Below, piece after piece: positions 17,338 to 25,502 of a DNA stretch of 64,000 nt. The notes beneath the pieces were generated by a model, which saw nothing but the letters and a program-made list of their open reading frames with translations, was not told where the DNA came from and did no database searches. The stretch comes from JAHDDW01 sp964648795. Lineage in GTDB: Bacteria; Actinomycetota; Acidimicrobiia; Acidimicrobiales; SZUA-35. The translations under genes and the position numbers were made by a program. The stretch's first letter is position 1, and the number at the start of each line of letters is the position of its first letter. The stretch lies in assembly GCA_964648795.1 (NCBI GenBank), contig CAZYMB010000001.1, positions 1-64,000 of the forward strand. The letters run 5' to 3'.

Positions 17338-18521
17338 AACATGTTGGCTACCTAACTGGAAGATTTCCACGCCCTTCAGACACATTTATTCAGAACGAAG
17401 TCCTTGGCCTTAGAGAACAAGGCTGGACTGTTTCTACTTATTCAGTGCAGCGACCAACAGAAATTGTTAGCTCACAGCAGTCGACTCTTCATGACGACAC
17501 CTTCTATATATATGAAAAGCTAAAGTCAAAGACAGCACTCAAGGCTGCTACGTCTTCTATCAAGTCACCGAGTCGTTTGTTTAAAGCTTCAAAGCTTGCA
17601 GCGAAGTGCGCCAAGAGAGCAGGCGCTATTAAGGGCTCTGCATACTTGGCGGAAGCAGTAGTTCTAGCTGAAGCACTCGTCACTGATGGAGTAGAGCACC
17701 TTCATTGCCATTTCGCTGATGCATCATGCACGGTTGGCATGCTGGCGGCTCAAATCGCTGACATTCCTTACAGCTTTACTATTCACGGACCCGGGATTTT
17801 CTTTGAACCGCAGAAGTGGTCGTTGGATACTAAGGCAGCAAACGCAGAGTTTGTGGTTTGCATTTCTAACTTCTGCGTCAGCCAACTTAGAATTTTCACT
17901 GACAGAAGCGACTGGGATAAGTTCAATATTGTCCATTGCGGTGTTGACACCAATGTTTCAGAACCAGCCTCAGAGTCATCCGAGATTCTCTTTGTCGGGA
18001 GACTTGAAGATCTCAAAGGTCCACATGACTTAATACAGGCGTTCGCTGCAATAGTTGAACAAGATCCACAACTTAACCCAACCTTACGTTTCGTTGGAGA
18101 TGGACCAGCTCGCTCTTCACTCGAATCCCAAGTTGAAACACTCGAACTTGGAGACAAAGTGTTTTTCGAAGGTTACGCTCCGCCCAACACAGTCTCTCAG
18201 TTGTTAAGTAAAGCGGCAGTATTTTGTCTACCAAGCTACGCCGAAGGAGTCCCAGTTTCTCTGATGGAAGCAATGGTGCACTCGATTCCAGTTGTGTCAA
18301 CCAAAGTTGGAGGTATCACTGAACTGATAGAAGACGGCGAGTCAGGCTATCTGATAGCTCCAGGAGCAATAGATGAGCTAAGTAAGGCTTTGACAGATCT
18401 TCTATCGGATGCCGCAAAAAGAACCGAAATGGGTCAAGTTGGAGCTCGTAAAGTAGTGGAAGAGTTTTCTGCCCAAGGCCAAATATCGGCTCTGGTAAAG
18501 CTGTTTGGATCACAACAGTGA
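17334..18521 (+). CDS. GT4-family glycosyltransferase
   Basis: The protein has 395 residues in two Rossmann-like halves. N-terminal half: GYLTGRFPRPSDTFIQNEVLGL, HCHFADASCTVGMLAA and SFTIHGPGIF. C-terminal half: EILFVGRLEDLKGPHDLIQAF, RFVGDGPARSSLE and the retaining-transferase donor motif EGVPVSLMEAMVHSIPVVSTKVGG, where E...E positions contact the nucleotide sugar. It resembles WcaL/exopolysaccharide-type enzymes. It overlaps the epimerase by 4 nt and is a clear paralogue of the next transferase, sharing the HCHF/HAHF, HGP and isNFC/isDYC features. Expected site is the cytoplasmic membrane face. Confidence 0.88.
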   Translation: MKHVGYLTGRFPRPSDTFIQNEVLGLREQGWTVSTYSVQRPTEIVSSQQSTLHDDTFYIYEKLKSKTALKAATSSIKSPSRLFKASKLAAKCAKRAGAIKGSAYLAEAVVLAEALVTDGVEHLHCHFADASCTVGMLAAQIADIPYSFTIHGPGIFFEPQKWSLDTKAANAEFVVCISNFCVSQLRIFTDRSDWDKFNIVHCGVDTNVSEPASESSEILFVGRLEDLKGPHDLIQAFAAIVEQDPQLNPTLRFVGDGPARSSLESQVETLELGDKVFFEGYAPPNTVSQLLSKAAVFCLPSYAEGVPVSLMEAMVHSIPVVSTKVGGITELIEDGESGYLIAPGAIDELSKALTDLLSDAAKRTEMGQVGARKVVEEFSAQGQISALVKLFGSQQ

Positions 18522-18594
18522 GGGTTGCCGTGGACCAGACTTCGTTTCTAGCGCTAGCCTATAGGTTTGGCTCGGCGTTAAGGAGGGCTGTAGT

Positions 18595-19788
18595 TTGATA
18601 GTCGGCTATCTGACCAATCAGTACCCCAATGCGAGCTGTACATTTGTTCGACGGGAGTTAAGAGCTCTCGAAGCTCAAGGTTTTGTCGTTAAGCGATTTT
18701 CCAGTCGCCTCGGCGACTATCAGACCGTCGATGCTGTAGACGCTGAAGAAGGTGCCCTAACCCGATACCTCTTGGCGTCTAAAGTTGAACTACTAAAAGC
18801 CTTGGCAAAAGAAGCAATTACTAACCCCGTAAGGTTTGCGAAGGCACAGAGAACTGTTGGGCAACTAACCAAGACTGGTTCAGGTCCTATAAGGCACTCA
18901 GCGTACTTGGCTCAGGCTTGTTACCTCAAACACTTAGCGGCACGTGACGAGGTCGAACACATACACGCTCACTTCGGAACTAACCCAGCTGCCATAGCGA
19001 TGCTATGTCGCCAACTCGGTGGGCCCACCTTCAGCTTTACAGTTCATGGCCCAACAGAGTTTGACATGGCCAGGACGATTTCTCTCGATGCAAAAATAGC
19101 TCAAGCAGAGTTTGTAGTTGCCATCAGTGATTATTGCAAGAGTCAGTTGATGCGTTTTAGCGAATTTGAAGATTGGGAAAAGATAAAAATAGTTCACTGT
19201 GGTCTCGAAAAAGTATTTCTGGACACAGATACGCAAGTCAGTGTCGAACAAGTTTTTGTTGCTATCGGGCGTCTGAACGAGCAAAAGGGTTACGGAGTAT
19301 TGCTTGAGGCTCTAAAGATCTGCTCTGATAGAGGCCTTAAGTTTAAAGTGCGGCTGGTAGGTGATGGCCCACAACGTAAGAGTCTCGAAGCCAAAGCCGA
19401 AAGACTAGGCGTGACCGAACTGATCGACTTCGTTGGCTGGGGTACAGAAGAAACTGTACGTAGAGAGCTAGCTAATGCGAGAGCTTTCCTCTTGCCCAGC
19501 TTTGCAGAGGGTCTGCCTGTTGTTCTGATGGAAAGTTACGCTCTTCGCACTCCCGCTATTGCTACTAATGTTGCGGCAGTTTCAGAGTTAGTTGAGCCAG
19601 ATCATACAGGGTGGTTGGTCAACCCCGGCAACGCAGAAGACCTGGCACGAGCCATTGAAAAAGCGTGTATGGCAGACGAAGAAACACTAGCCAAGTATGC
19701 AGAGGCCGGACGTCAGCGTGTGCTTGAGAATCACGATGTCATAAAAGAAGCGACCAAACTAGCTGAGCTTATTAAAAAACGTCTCTAG
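18595..19788 (+). CDS. GT4-family glycosyltransferase, paralogue of upstream gene
   Basis: The protein has 397 residues. The start is TTG at 18595, supported by AGGAGG at 18581-18586 with 8-nt spacing and by alignment of MIVGYLTNQYPNASCTFVRRE with the neighbouring transferase's N-terminus. The same motif order is present: HIHAHFGTNPAAIA, SFTVHGPTEFD, AIGRLNEQKGYGVLLEAL, RLVGDGPQRKSLE, and EGLPVVLMESYALRTPAIATNVAAVSELV. The tandem arrangement suggests duplication and divergence to add successive sugars. Unlike the upstream trio it has its own strong ribosome-binding site and a 73-bp gap. Confidence 0.87.
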   Translation: MIVGYLTNQYPNASCTFVRRELRALEAQGFVVKRFSSRLGDYQTVDAVDAEEGALTRYLLASKVELLKALAKEAITNPVRFAKAQRTVGQLTKTGSGPIRHSAYLAQACYLKHLAARDEVEHIHAHFGTNPAAIAMLCRQLGGPTFSFTVHGPTEFDMARTISLDAKIAQAEFVVAISDYCKSQLMRFSEFEDWEKIKIVHCGLEKVFLDTDTQVSVEQVFVAIGRLNEQKGYGVLLEALKICSDRGLKFKVRLVGDGPQRKSLEAKAERLGVTELIDFVGWGTEETVRRELANARAFLLPSFAEGLPVVLMESYALRTPAIATNVAAVSELVEPDHTGWLVNPGNAEDLARAIEKACMADEETLAKYAEAGRQRVLENHDVIKEATKLAELIKKRL

Positions 19789-19797
19789 AGTGTCTAC

Positions 19798-20679
19798 ATG
19801 ATTCAAACGTTGCAGACCCGCTCAGGTTTTTCTATGCCCTCCATTGGGATGGGGTTGTGGAGAAAATCGTACAAGAAGAACCTTGTAGATCCGTCAGCTA
19901 AGTCTGACCCGACAGAAGACGCTCGGGAGAGGGCTGGACTTGAACACGCATATGAATCAGGGATGAGACTTTTCGATACAGCTGTTATGTATGGCTGGGG
20001 ACATTCGGAAAAAATGCTGGGCGAGTTCTTAACCGATATTGAGCGTAGCACCGCTTTTGTGACAACAAAGATTTGGGACGACGCAATGGGCCCCCAAGAA
20101 ATGCTTGCATCGGTAGAGAAGAGCCTTGGCCATCTACAAACCGATTACCTCGACTTGCTGCTGCTACATAGGGCGCCAACCGAACCGTTTACTTTAGAGT
20201 CTGCTGCAAACGGACTAGATGCGTGCGTTTCCGCCGGGCTAGTTAGAAATGTAGGTGTGTGTAACTTTGGGGTAGAAAAGTTAGCTGAAATTACAGCATT
20301 AACGGAATCGCCAATAGTTGCCAACCAAGTCCACTACAACGTCGAAGTACGTGAGGCTCAGTTGAGCGGACTGATGGACTATGCAGCAAGCAATGACGTA
20401 ATAGTTCAGGCGTGGCGACCACTAGCTTATGGAACATTCACCGGTAGTGACTTTCTAACGCAGATCGCAGCGAGATACGAAGCAACAGCTGCCCAAGTGG
20501 CGTTGGCTTGGCTCATCCAACAACCAAATGTCGCTACTGTATTTAAATCCGATAACCCAAGACATATTGACGAGAACTTAAAAGCGACAACACTGCAGTT
20601 ATCAGACGAAGATTTGGCACTAATCGAGAAGGAATTTCCAAATCAGCTAGCGAAATCCGATACTGTTCCGCTGGCATAG
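19798..20679 (+). CDS. Aldo/keto reductase
   Basis: The protein has 293 residues. The catalytic tetrad is visible as D60 (RLFDTA), Y65 (VMYGWG), K91 (VTTKIW) and H124 (LLLHRAP). The C-terminal half contains IVQAWRPLAYG and a FKSDNPRHIDENLKA cofactor loop equivalent to the NADPH-binding RSxxxxxxxxN segment. Length and layout fit soluble NADPH-dependent aldo/keto reductases such as 2,5-diketo-gluconate reductase types. It follows the second glycosyltransferase by 9 bp, so it probably belongs to the same sugar-related transcription unit. The physiological substrate is unknown. Confidence 0.9.
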   Translation: MIQTLQTRSGFSMPSIGMGLWRKSYKKNLVDPSAKSDPTEDARERAGLEHAYESGMRLFDTAVMYGWGHSEKMLGEFLTDIERSTAFVTTKIWDDAMGPQEMLASVEKSLGHLQTDYLDLLLLHRAPTEPFTLESAANGLDACVSAGLVRNVGVCNFGVEKLAEITALTESPIVANQVHYNVEVREAQLSGLMDYAASNDVIVQAWRPLAYGTFTGSDFLTQIAARYEATAAQVALAWLIQQPNVATVFKSDNPRHIDENLKATTLQLSDEDLALIEKEFPNQLAKSDTVPLA

Positions 20680-20766
20680 CAATATGCGGTAAGAGCCCCA
20701 GTATTTGTCGGGCAAAAACTTGAAATTCAAGCGTGACTTAACAGAAAACACGCTATTCTCGTCTAC

Positions 20767-20856
20767 GGAGAGATGGCAGAGCGGACGATTGCGTCAGTCT
20801 TGAAAACTGTTGAGGCTTCACGGCCTCCGGGGGTTCGAATCCCCCTCTCTCCGCCA
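20767..20856 (+). tRNA. tRNA-Ser (TGA anticodon), CCA encoded
   Basis: This class II tRNA has acceptor GGAGAGA pairing with TCTCTCC, discriminator G at 20853 and an encoded CCA at 20854-20856. The anticodon loop CTTGAAA gives TGA. The T arm is GGGGG-TTCGAAT-CCCCC, with a long variable arm between. The outermost anticodon-stem pair appears to be T-T. It reads UCA and related UCN codons. Confidence 0.95.
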
Positions 20857-20979
20857 CTGAGTGACGGTGTGTAATGCACCGTCACATACACTACTTTTTT
20901 GTGGGTTTTCTCTGAGTTGTTGCTTCTCATACTCACTTAGTTCATCTTCGTCGAACTGTTCAACTATTTCGTCGCTCAT
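20818..20979 (-). CDS. Candidate 53-codon ORF antisense to the tRNA-Ser 3' part (doubtful)
   Basis: An ATG at 20979 opens a frame whose first ~28 residues (MSDEIVEQFDEDELSEYEKQQ...) look like a normal small acidic helical protein. The rest runs through the terminator and the antisense of the tRNA and becomes the nonsense typical of such overlap (REGDSNPRRP) before TGA at 20818. An AAAGAT hexamer lies 6 nt before the ATG. It could be the remnant of a gene cut by insertion next to the tRNA, a real micro-protein with an unusual tail, or chance. Confidence 0.25.
   Translation of the reverse strand: MSDEIVEQFDEDELSEYEKQQLRENPQKSSVCDGALHTVTQWRREGDSNPRRP
20861..20900 (+). terminator. Rho-independent terminator after tRNA-Ser
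   Basis: A perfect 9-bp stem, GTGACGGTG (20861-20869) with CACCGTCAC (20877-20885), has a 7-nt loop. A run of six T at 20895-20900 follows after a short spacer. It begins 4 nt past the encoded CCA. Confidence 0.8.
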
Positions 20980-21037
20980 TGATCCATCTTTATCGCTAGA
21001 GAATTACTCTATTCATCATTGAATTCTTTGGAACTGG

Positions 21038-21074
21038 GCCTAAATTGCCCCATTTAGGCTGTCCTAGTGGGACA
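21038..21074. repeat. Two adjacent inverted repeats before the 549-residue gene
   Basis: GCCTAAAT (21038-21045) pairs perfectly with ATTTAGGC (21052-21059) around TGCCCC. Immediately after, TGTCC (21060-21064) pairs with GGACA (21070-21074). There is no T run on the plus strand. They lie upstream of the likely promoter hexamer at 21107, so they may be operator sites rather than RNA structure. Confidence 0.5.
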
Positions 21075-21106
21075 CAGCGCCGCTGATTATCTGGCGTTTA
21101 AGCTGG

Positions 21107-21112
21107 TAACCT
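21107..21112 (+). promoter_or_regulatory. Leaderless -10 hexamer TAACCT
   Basis: TAACCT ends 7 nt before the ATG at 21120, and no Shine-Dalgarno sequence precedes that ATG. The spacing matches the other TANNNT elements in this window. Confidence 0.45.
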
Positions 21113-21119
21113 TGTATTC

Positions 21120-22769
21120 ATGGCGGAAAATTACAAGGCTGTAGAACAGCATAGAAGGCTGTTGCAGTCATCGATATATGTCAACCCTGTTCGGTACGTT
21201 GGCAGCGATGATCTTGATACACCTGAGGCTATAGCTAGGCTTCGTTCCCTGGATGAAATGTTTGATGATGTCATTCATGGTGTCTCTGCTTATCCGGATC
21301 CAGATTTGCCGTTAATCGTCGATTTATCGCTGACGATTCCTAACCTGCAAGATGACCTGAACTTAATTTTTAGTTCTTTGGGTATCACTAATGACCTATT
21401 CGACCCGAGCTTGAACGACGAACAAATACGCTACCAGTCACTAATGTTTGAGAAGCAGGCCAAAAAGATGATTGCTGATGCGTGCCAAACAGAAAAAATC
21501 ATTTGTGCAGGAGAATGGCCAGCACATGGTTTCGTAATAAACGAAAGTTACTTGCGGAGAGTCTTTGAGATAGTTACTAAGGTAACTAGCATCAGTGGGC
21601 TCTTTGGGAAAGTTCGAGCAATAGAGTCTTCTCGTCGGGTGAAGTTAGCGGAGATCCTCCAAGACACAATTTTGGACTTTGATCACAGTCGAGAAGTGTT
21701 AAAAGAACTTCGGAGCGTCTCGGAGTCTTGGGACGACCCGGATTCGACTGACTTAGAGTCACTGAATCATCTGCTTGACTTATTTGAGCTCTCTATTGAA
21801 GCTCTCGAAAAGTGGCAATCAGAAAGAGTTGTGCCCTCGCTGGCGAACTTGCTTCTTGGCATCGCCGAGGAAAAAATTATTGAGCTTCAGGACTGTTGGC
21901 CCGGGGTAGATACAAAGGACCTTCGCCAACCAGCCAATTGTTTTTTCAGTGAAGCTATTGATGAGCACCTGGAAAGGGTCTTTGCAAACCCTCACGATGC
22001 GATGCTTCACGTAGACGTTGACTCTGGTCGAGGAACTGACATCCTTGAGTCACTCGAGAAGCTAGTAGCGGCATATGGAGATTCGCCTAGAAGGCAAGCG
22101 CTCAATCTTGCGCGTAGTTTAGAAACAGCAGACAGAGCAGATCTATCTAGACTTGGACAGCAAATTCAACTGAGTTCACAGGATCTAATTGGTTTACGAC
22201 TGATGCAAGGGATGAACACAGTTGCTAACGCTACAAGTGTTCGACTTGGTATCCGAATCTGCCTAAACGTAATTGCGGGAGATGGAACTATTAGTAGTCT
22301 CCAGAGCTCAGTCTTGAAAAAGGCGTTGGCTTCGCTCGACCGAATGAATTTGAGCAGTGATGTGGTCGGGTCATTAGACAATCACCTGCTAGAAGGGTTG
22401 GCACAATCCGGAGCACTTGATCAAAAACAGAAGGCAAGTGGAACTAAATACAAGCAGCGCTTTATCGGATCTAATCCGGCAAGCTCTCAGCAGGATGAAG
22501 AGCAACGGATAGCAGTAGTTGCAGAACACATAAGTCATGAGATTCGTTCGCAATGGATCGAACGAGCAGAGAACTTTAATAGAGCAGGGTTTTTGGAAGG
22601 AAGAACAGAACTAACTCGATTGTTCTTACGGGTAATCACCGGGGCAACGAATGTCTCGCCGACTCCATTTGACCAAGAAAACTCAATGGATACCTACGAG
22701 ATAGCTGAGTGGGCTGCTAAAGCTAAAGTCATCGAAGCGGACAGGTTCGGCTCCCGACAGATTTGCTAA
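21120..22769 (+). CDS. Unrecognised 549-residue soluble protein
   Basis: I do not recognise this protein. It has no signal peptide, no membrane segment and no nucleotide-binding motif. The composition is strongly helical and acidic, with Leu/Glu/Ser-rich stretches (e.g. LESLNHLLDLFELSIEALEKWQ around 220-240) and three regions rich in Asp. A few features stand out: ICAGEWPAHGFVINESYLRR near 130, and a charged C-terminal third. It stands alone behind tRNA-Ser(TGA) and its terminator, and converges with pheA. Base composition does not look obviously foreign by eye. It could be a lineage-specific or accessory gene inserted beside the tRNA. Confidence 0.7.
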   Translation: MAENYKAVEQHRRLLQSSIYVNPVRYVGSDDLDTPEAIARLRSLDEMFDDVIHGVSAYPDPDLPLIVDLSLTIPNLQDDLNLIFSSLGITNDLFDPSLNDEQIRYQSLMFEKQAKKMIADACQTEKIICAGEWPAHGFVINESYLRRVFEIVTKVTSISGLFGKVRAIESSRRVKLAEILQDTILDFDHSREVLKELRSVSESWDDPDSTDLESLNHLLDLFELSIEALEKWQSERVVPSLANLLLGIAEEKIIELQDCWPGVDTKDLRQPANCFFSEAIDEHLERVFANPHDAMLHVDVDSGRGTDILESLEKLVAAYGDSPRRQALNLARSLETADRADLSRLGQQIQLSSQDLIGLRLMQGMNTVANATSVRLGIRICLNVIAGDGTISSLQSSVLKKALASLDRMNLSSDVVGSLDNHLLEGLAQSGALDQKQKASGTKYKQRFIGSNPASSQQDEEQRIAVVAEHISHEIRSQWIERAENFNRAGFLEGRTELTRLFLRVITGATNVSPTPFDQENSMDTYEIAEWAAKAKVIEADRFGSRQIC

Positions 22770-22807
22770 GTTCACATCTGTGTATTTAGGCTGGCTAAAT
22801 CTTTAGT

Positions 22808-23665
22808 TCAAATCCCTGATGGGTTTTCATTGATACTCGGGTAGCTTCCTAAGAATTTGATGTCGGCGTGAGTGGATTTGATTTCATCTAGGCATCCTTT
22901 CACCAAGTCATCATCAACGTGTCCATCGAACTCGATAATGAAGCAGTAGTTGCCCATTTCCTTGGTCTTGATTGGGCGGGATGCAATTCTTGTCAGGTTG
23001 ATTTTGCGAGCAGCAAACTCTTGGAGGATTGAGACTAGAGACCCAGGTTTGTCTTTGTCTTGGAACACAACGATTGTAGTTTGGTCATTTGATGTTGGCT
23101 CAGGTGTACCGCTCTTTGCGACAAGAGTGAATCTCGTTTTGTTAAGTTTGTGATCGGCAATATCTTTCTCGATAACTTCGAGCCCATGTAGTTCTGCTGC
23201 AAGACTGTTGGCTAAGGCGGCAGTGTTCGGTGTTCCCGATGCTAACTTTGCTGCCGCCGAAGTTGAGTTCGCTGGCATTGTGTTCGCTTTAGCGAGTTCG
23301 CTATCGAGAAAACCTCTGCATTGGGCTAGAGCAACTGGGTGAGACATTACTGTTTCTATATCTGACTTAGCCAAGCCTGCTGGCCCCATCAGGTCTAGCT
23401 TTATATCGAGATCAACCTGTCGGGTAATCAGAAGTTCGTGATCGAACACAAGTGCATCGAGCGTGATATTGACCGTTCCTTCAAGCGCATTTTCGATTGC
23501 AACGAAACCGTAATCAACTTCACCGTTACTGGTGGCAGTCAGGACATCTGCGAACTTGGGATACTCAATCAGCTGGCAGGTGGCTAAATCGGCCTGAGAT
23601 TTGAGAGCCTGTTCGGTAAAGGTGCCAGCTGGGCCTAAATATGCAATCTTTGTTTCAGAATTCAC
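22808..23665 (-). CDS. pheA: Prephenate dehydratase
   Basis: PheA converts prephenate to phenylpyruvate for phenylalanine synthesis. The protein has 285 residues and starts at GTG. The N-terminal IAYLGPAGTFTEQAL and VDYGFVAIENALEGTVNITLD motifs, the SHPVALAQCRGFL region and the NKTRF catalytic motif (Thr-Arg-Phe) belong to the dehydratase domain (~1-190). Residues ~195-280 are the ACT domain (TTIVVFQDKDKPGSLVSILQEFAARKINLTRIASRP) that binds phenylalanine for feedback inhibition. It is a stand-alone, non-fused form, as usual in actinobacteria. It is divergent from a small coiled-coil gene. aroC, also for aromatic synthesis, is elsewhere in the window. Confidence 0.95.
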   Translation of the reverse strand: MNSETKIAYLGPAGTFTEQALKSQADLATCQLIEYPKFADVLTATSNGEVDYGFVAIENALEGTVNITLDALVFDHELLITRQVDLDIKLDLMGPAGLAKSDIETVMSHPVALAQCRGFLDSELAKANTMPANSTSAAAKLASGTPNTAALANSLAAELHGLEVIEKDIADHKLNKTRFTLVAKSGTPEPTSNDQTTIVVFQDKDKPGSLVSILQEFAARKINLTRIASRPIKTKEMGNYCFIIEFDGHVDDDLVKGCLDEIKSTHADIKFLGSYPSINENPSGI

Positions 23666-23671
23666 AGGGTT

Positions 23672-23679
23672 ACTATCCT
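23672..23679. promoter_or_regulatory. Overlapping divergent -10 elements for pheA and the coiled-coil gene
   Basis: On the minus strand GATAGT (23672-23677) ends 6 nt before the pheA GTG. On the plus strand TATCCT (23674-23679) precedes the small gene. The two hexamers overlap, so the promoters may compete. Confidence 0.4.
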
Positions 23680-23711
23680 AACAAATGGTTCCTATGGGCC
23701 GAAGGCACTAT

Positions 23712-23993
23712 ATGGCATCTGAGCAACTACTAACTCAACTCGAGCAAGAAAAAACAGAACTAATAGAGCAGATCTCTGAACTTAGAAAGTCAGTGGGAGC
23801 TCTATCGAGAGAGAGATCTTTGATCCTCGATGACTTAGATGAGACTCAGTCGCGCGGTTCTAGGTCAAAGAAGATCATTATCGATGAGCTACTAGTTGAG
23901 GTCGAAGATGACCTGGCCGTTGCATTTGACAACTACTTCACAGCCGAAGAACCCTTTGTTGAAGGCATCAGAAATGCCCTTCTCGAAGATTAG
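23712..23993 (+). CDS. Small coiled-coil protein
   Basis: From ATG 23712 the protein has 93 residues. GAAGG ends 6 nt upstream and supports this start over the in-frame ATGs at 23685 and 23694. Residues ~5-40 form a clear heptad-like coiled coil (LLTQLEQEKTELIEQISELRKSVGALSRE). A basic turn (RGSRSKK) and an acidic C-terminal half with VEVEDDLAVAFDNYF follow. No family is recognised. It lies upstream of the ammonium transporter in the same direction, separated by 66 bp, but the transporter has its own Shine-Dalgarno sequence, so a link is uncertain. Confidence 0.6.
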   Translation: MASEQLLTQLEQEKTELIEQISELRKSVGALSRERSLILDDLDETQSRGSRSKKIIIDELLVEVEDDLAVAFDNYFTAEEPFVEGIRNALLED

Positions 23994-24059
23994 ACAAGCA
24001 TCGCGACGCTTATTTATTCGATAGGCTATTAAACGCCACGTTAACTTCTAGGAGAAAAC

Positions 24060-25499
24060 ATGACAGCATCAAACCTTGAAACCAAAGCAAGAAATATTAG
24101 GAGCATATTTGCCCTAGTTTTCTTAGCAGTGGTCATCATCATCTCTGGTTACTCATTAACCGGCGCAGGCGGTAGATCCATTACGTTTACCGGTGATGAG
24201 AATGAGTTTATTCTTGCCAATGAGTTGTGGGTCTTAGTTAGTGCGTCGCTTGTATTTTTTATGCAGGCTGGTTTCCTTTGTTTCGAAGTAGGCCTTGCTA
24301 GACCTCACCATGCTGCAGCTGTAGCAATAAAAAACATCGTTGACTGGGGTATTTCTACTCTGGCTTTTGCCTTCATTGGTTTCGGCTTGATGTTTGGAAC
24401 CTCAGCCGGTGGCCTGTTTGGTACAGATTTATTTGCCCTTAACGGTATTGGTGAGGTACTGATTCTTGGTGGAGAGGGTGAGAACCTTATAATCGGGCCA
24501 ACCTTCTTCTTATTCCAACTAGCGTTTGCAGGAACCGCCATCACACTAGTTTCTGGTTCTTTGGTCGAGCGAACCACTCTGCTGGCTTACGGAGTAATTT
24601 CCCTAGCTCTCGGTCTTGTAATTTACCCGGTCTTTGGGCATTGGGTCTGGGGTAACTTCGTCAATGCTGGGAATAGTGCTTGGCTAGCAGACCTTGGATT
24701 CCTTGATTTTGCCGGTGGTTCAGTAGTCCACTTACTAGGTGCTGTGGTTGCGCTTGTTGGTATCAAAATGATTGGCCCACGCCTAGGGCGCTTTGGTCCT
24801 AATGGTGAGCCACGAGAGATGGAAGCATCAAGCATTGGATTTACCCTTCTTGGAACTGTCATTCTTTGGTTAGGTTGGTGGGGCTTCAACGGTGGAAGTT
24901 GGTTGGCTTTCGACATAAATGTTGTAGACACAATTATTTTGACGAACCTTGCCGCAGTAGCCGGGCTAATGGGCGCTGGTCTATACAGTTACTTGTTTCA
25001 GAAGCGCTATCAGTTTAGTTCGAAACTAATATCCGGAGCTCTCGGTGGCCTGGTATCAATTACGCCAGGTGTTAATGTCGTTTCCTTCTGGGGTGCTTTA
25101 GCAACTGGGCTTATCGCCGGAATAGCTGTGAGTTGGTCTTCAGACTTTCTTCTCAAACTCAAGATCGACGATGCTCTTGGCGTATTCCCAATTCATGGCG
25201 CTGCCGCTATTGTGGGCCTAATTACTCTTCCCGTCTTCGCTAAACCAGAAGTTAGAGATGCACTTGTTGGTGGAATCCCGCGTCAGGTCCTTATTCAACT
25301 ATTGGGTGTAGCGATCTGTATCGTCTGGGCAGGGATCACTTCGTTCTGTGTCTATTGGTTGATTAAACGCTTTGTTGGTCTACGTATTGACCCGGTAGTC
25401 GAAATGACTGGTCCGGTTATTGATGGCGAGTGGCCATATATTGACCTCGACCTTGTTGATTCAAGTGGTCTAGATAATTCAGGGACTGCAGCGGTATAA
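24060..25499 (+). CDS. amt: Ammonium transporter, Amt/Rh family
   Basis: The protein has 479 residues and about eleven to twelve membrane helices. The pore residues are conserved: D216 and H224 in DFAGGSVVH and H379 in FPIHGAAAIVG, equivalent to D160/H168/H318 of E. coli AmtB. The entrance aromatic region FQLAFAGTAITLVSGSLVER and the FNGGS motif are also present. The N-terminus has an extra helix (residues ~15-31), which may be a cleaved or retained signal anchor, followed by a short extracytoplasmic loop. TAGGAG lies 8 nt before the ATG. No glnK/PII gene is adjacent; a 193-residue gene follows after 3 nt. Confidence 0.93.
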   Translation: MTASNLETKARNIRSIFALVFLAVVIIISGYSLTGAGGRSITFTGDENEFILANELWVLVSASLVFFMQAGFLCFEVGLARPHHAAAVAIKNIVDWGISTLAFAFIGFGLMFGTSAGGLFGTDLFALNGIGEVLILGGEGENLIIGPTFFLFQLAFAGTAITLVSGSLVERTTLLAYGVISLALGLVIYPVFGHWVWGNFVNAGNSAWLADLGFLDFAGGSVVHLLGAVVALVGIKMIGPRLGRFGPNGEPREMEASSIGFTLLGTVILWLGWWGFNGGSWLAFDINVVDTIILTNLAAVAGLMGAGLYSYLFQKRYQFSSKLISGALGGLVSITPGVNVVSFWGALATGLIAGIAVSWSSDFLLKLKIDDALGVFPIHGAAAIVGLITLPVFAKPEVRDALVGGIPRQVLIQLLGVAICIVWAGITSFCVYWLIKRFVGLRIDPVVEMTGPVIDGEWPYIDLDLVDSSGLDNSGTAAV

Positions 25500-25502
25500 G
25501 TC

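Noticed and set aside
20767..22810. Integrative element using tRNA-Ser(TGA) as attachment site
   Set aside because: No integrase gene and no repeat of the tRNA 3' end downstream were found; only the orphan gene is suggestive.
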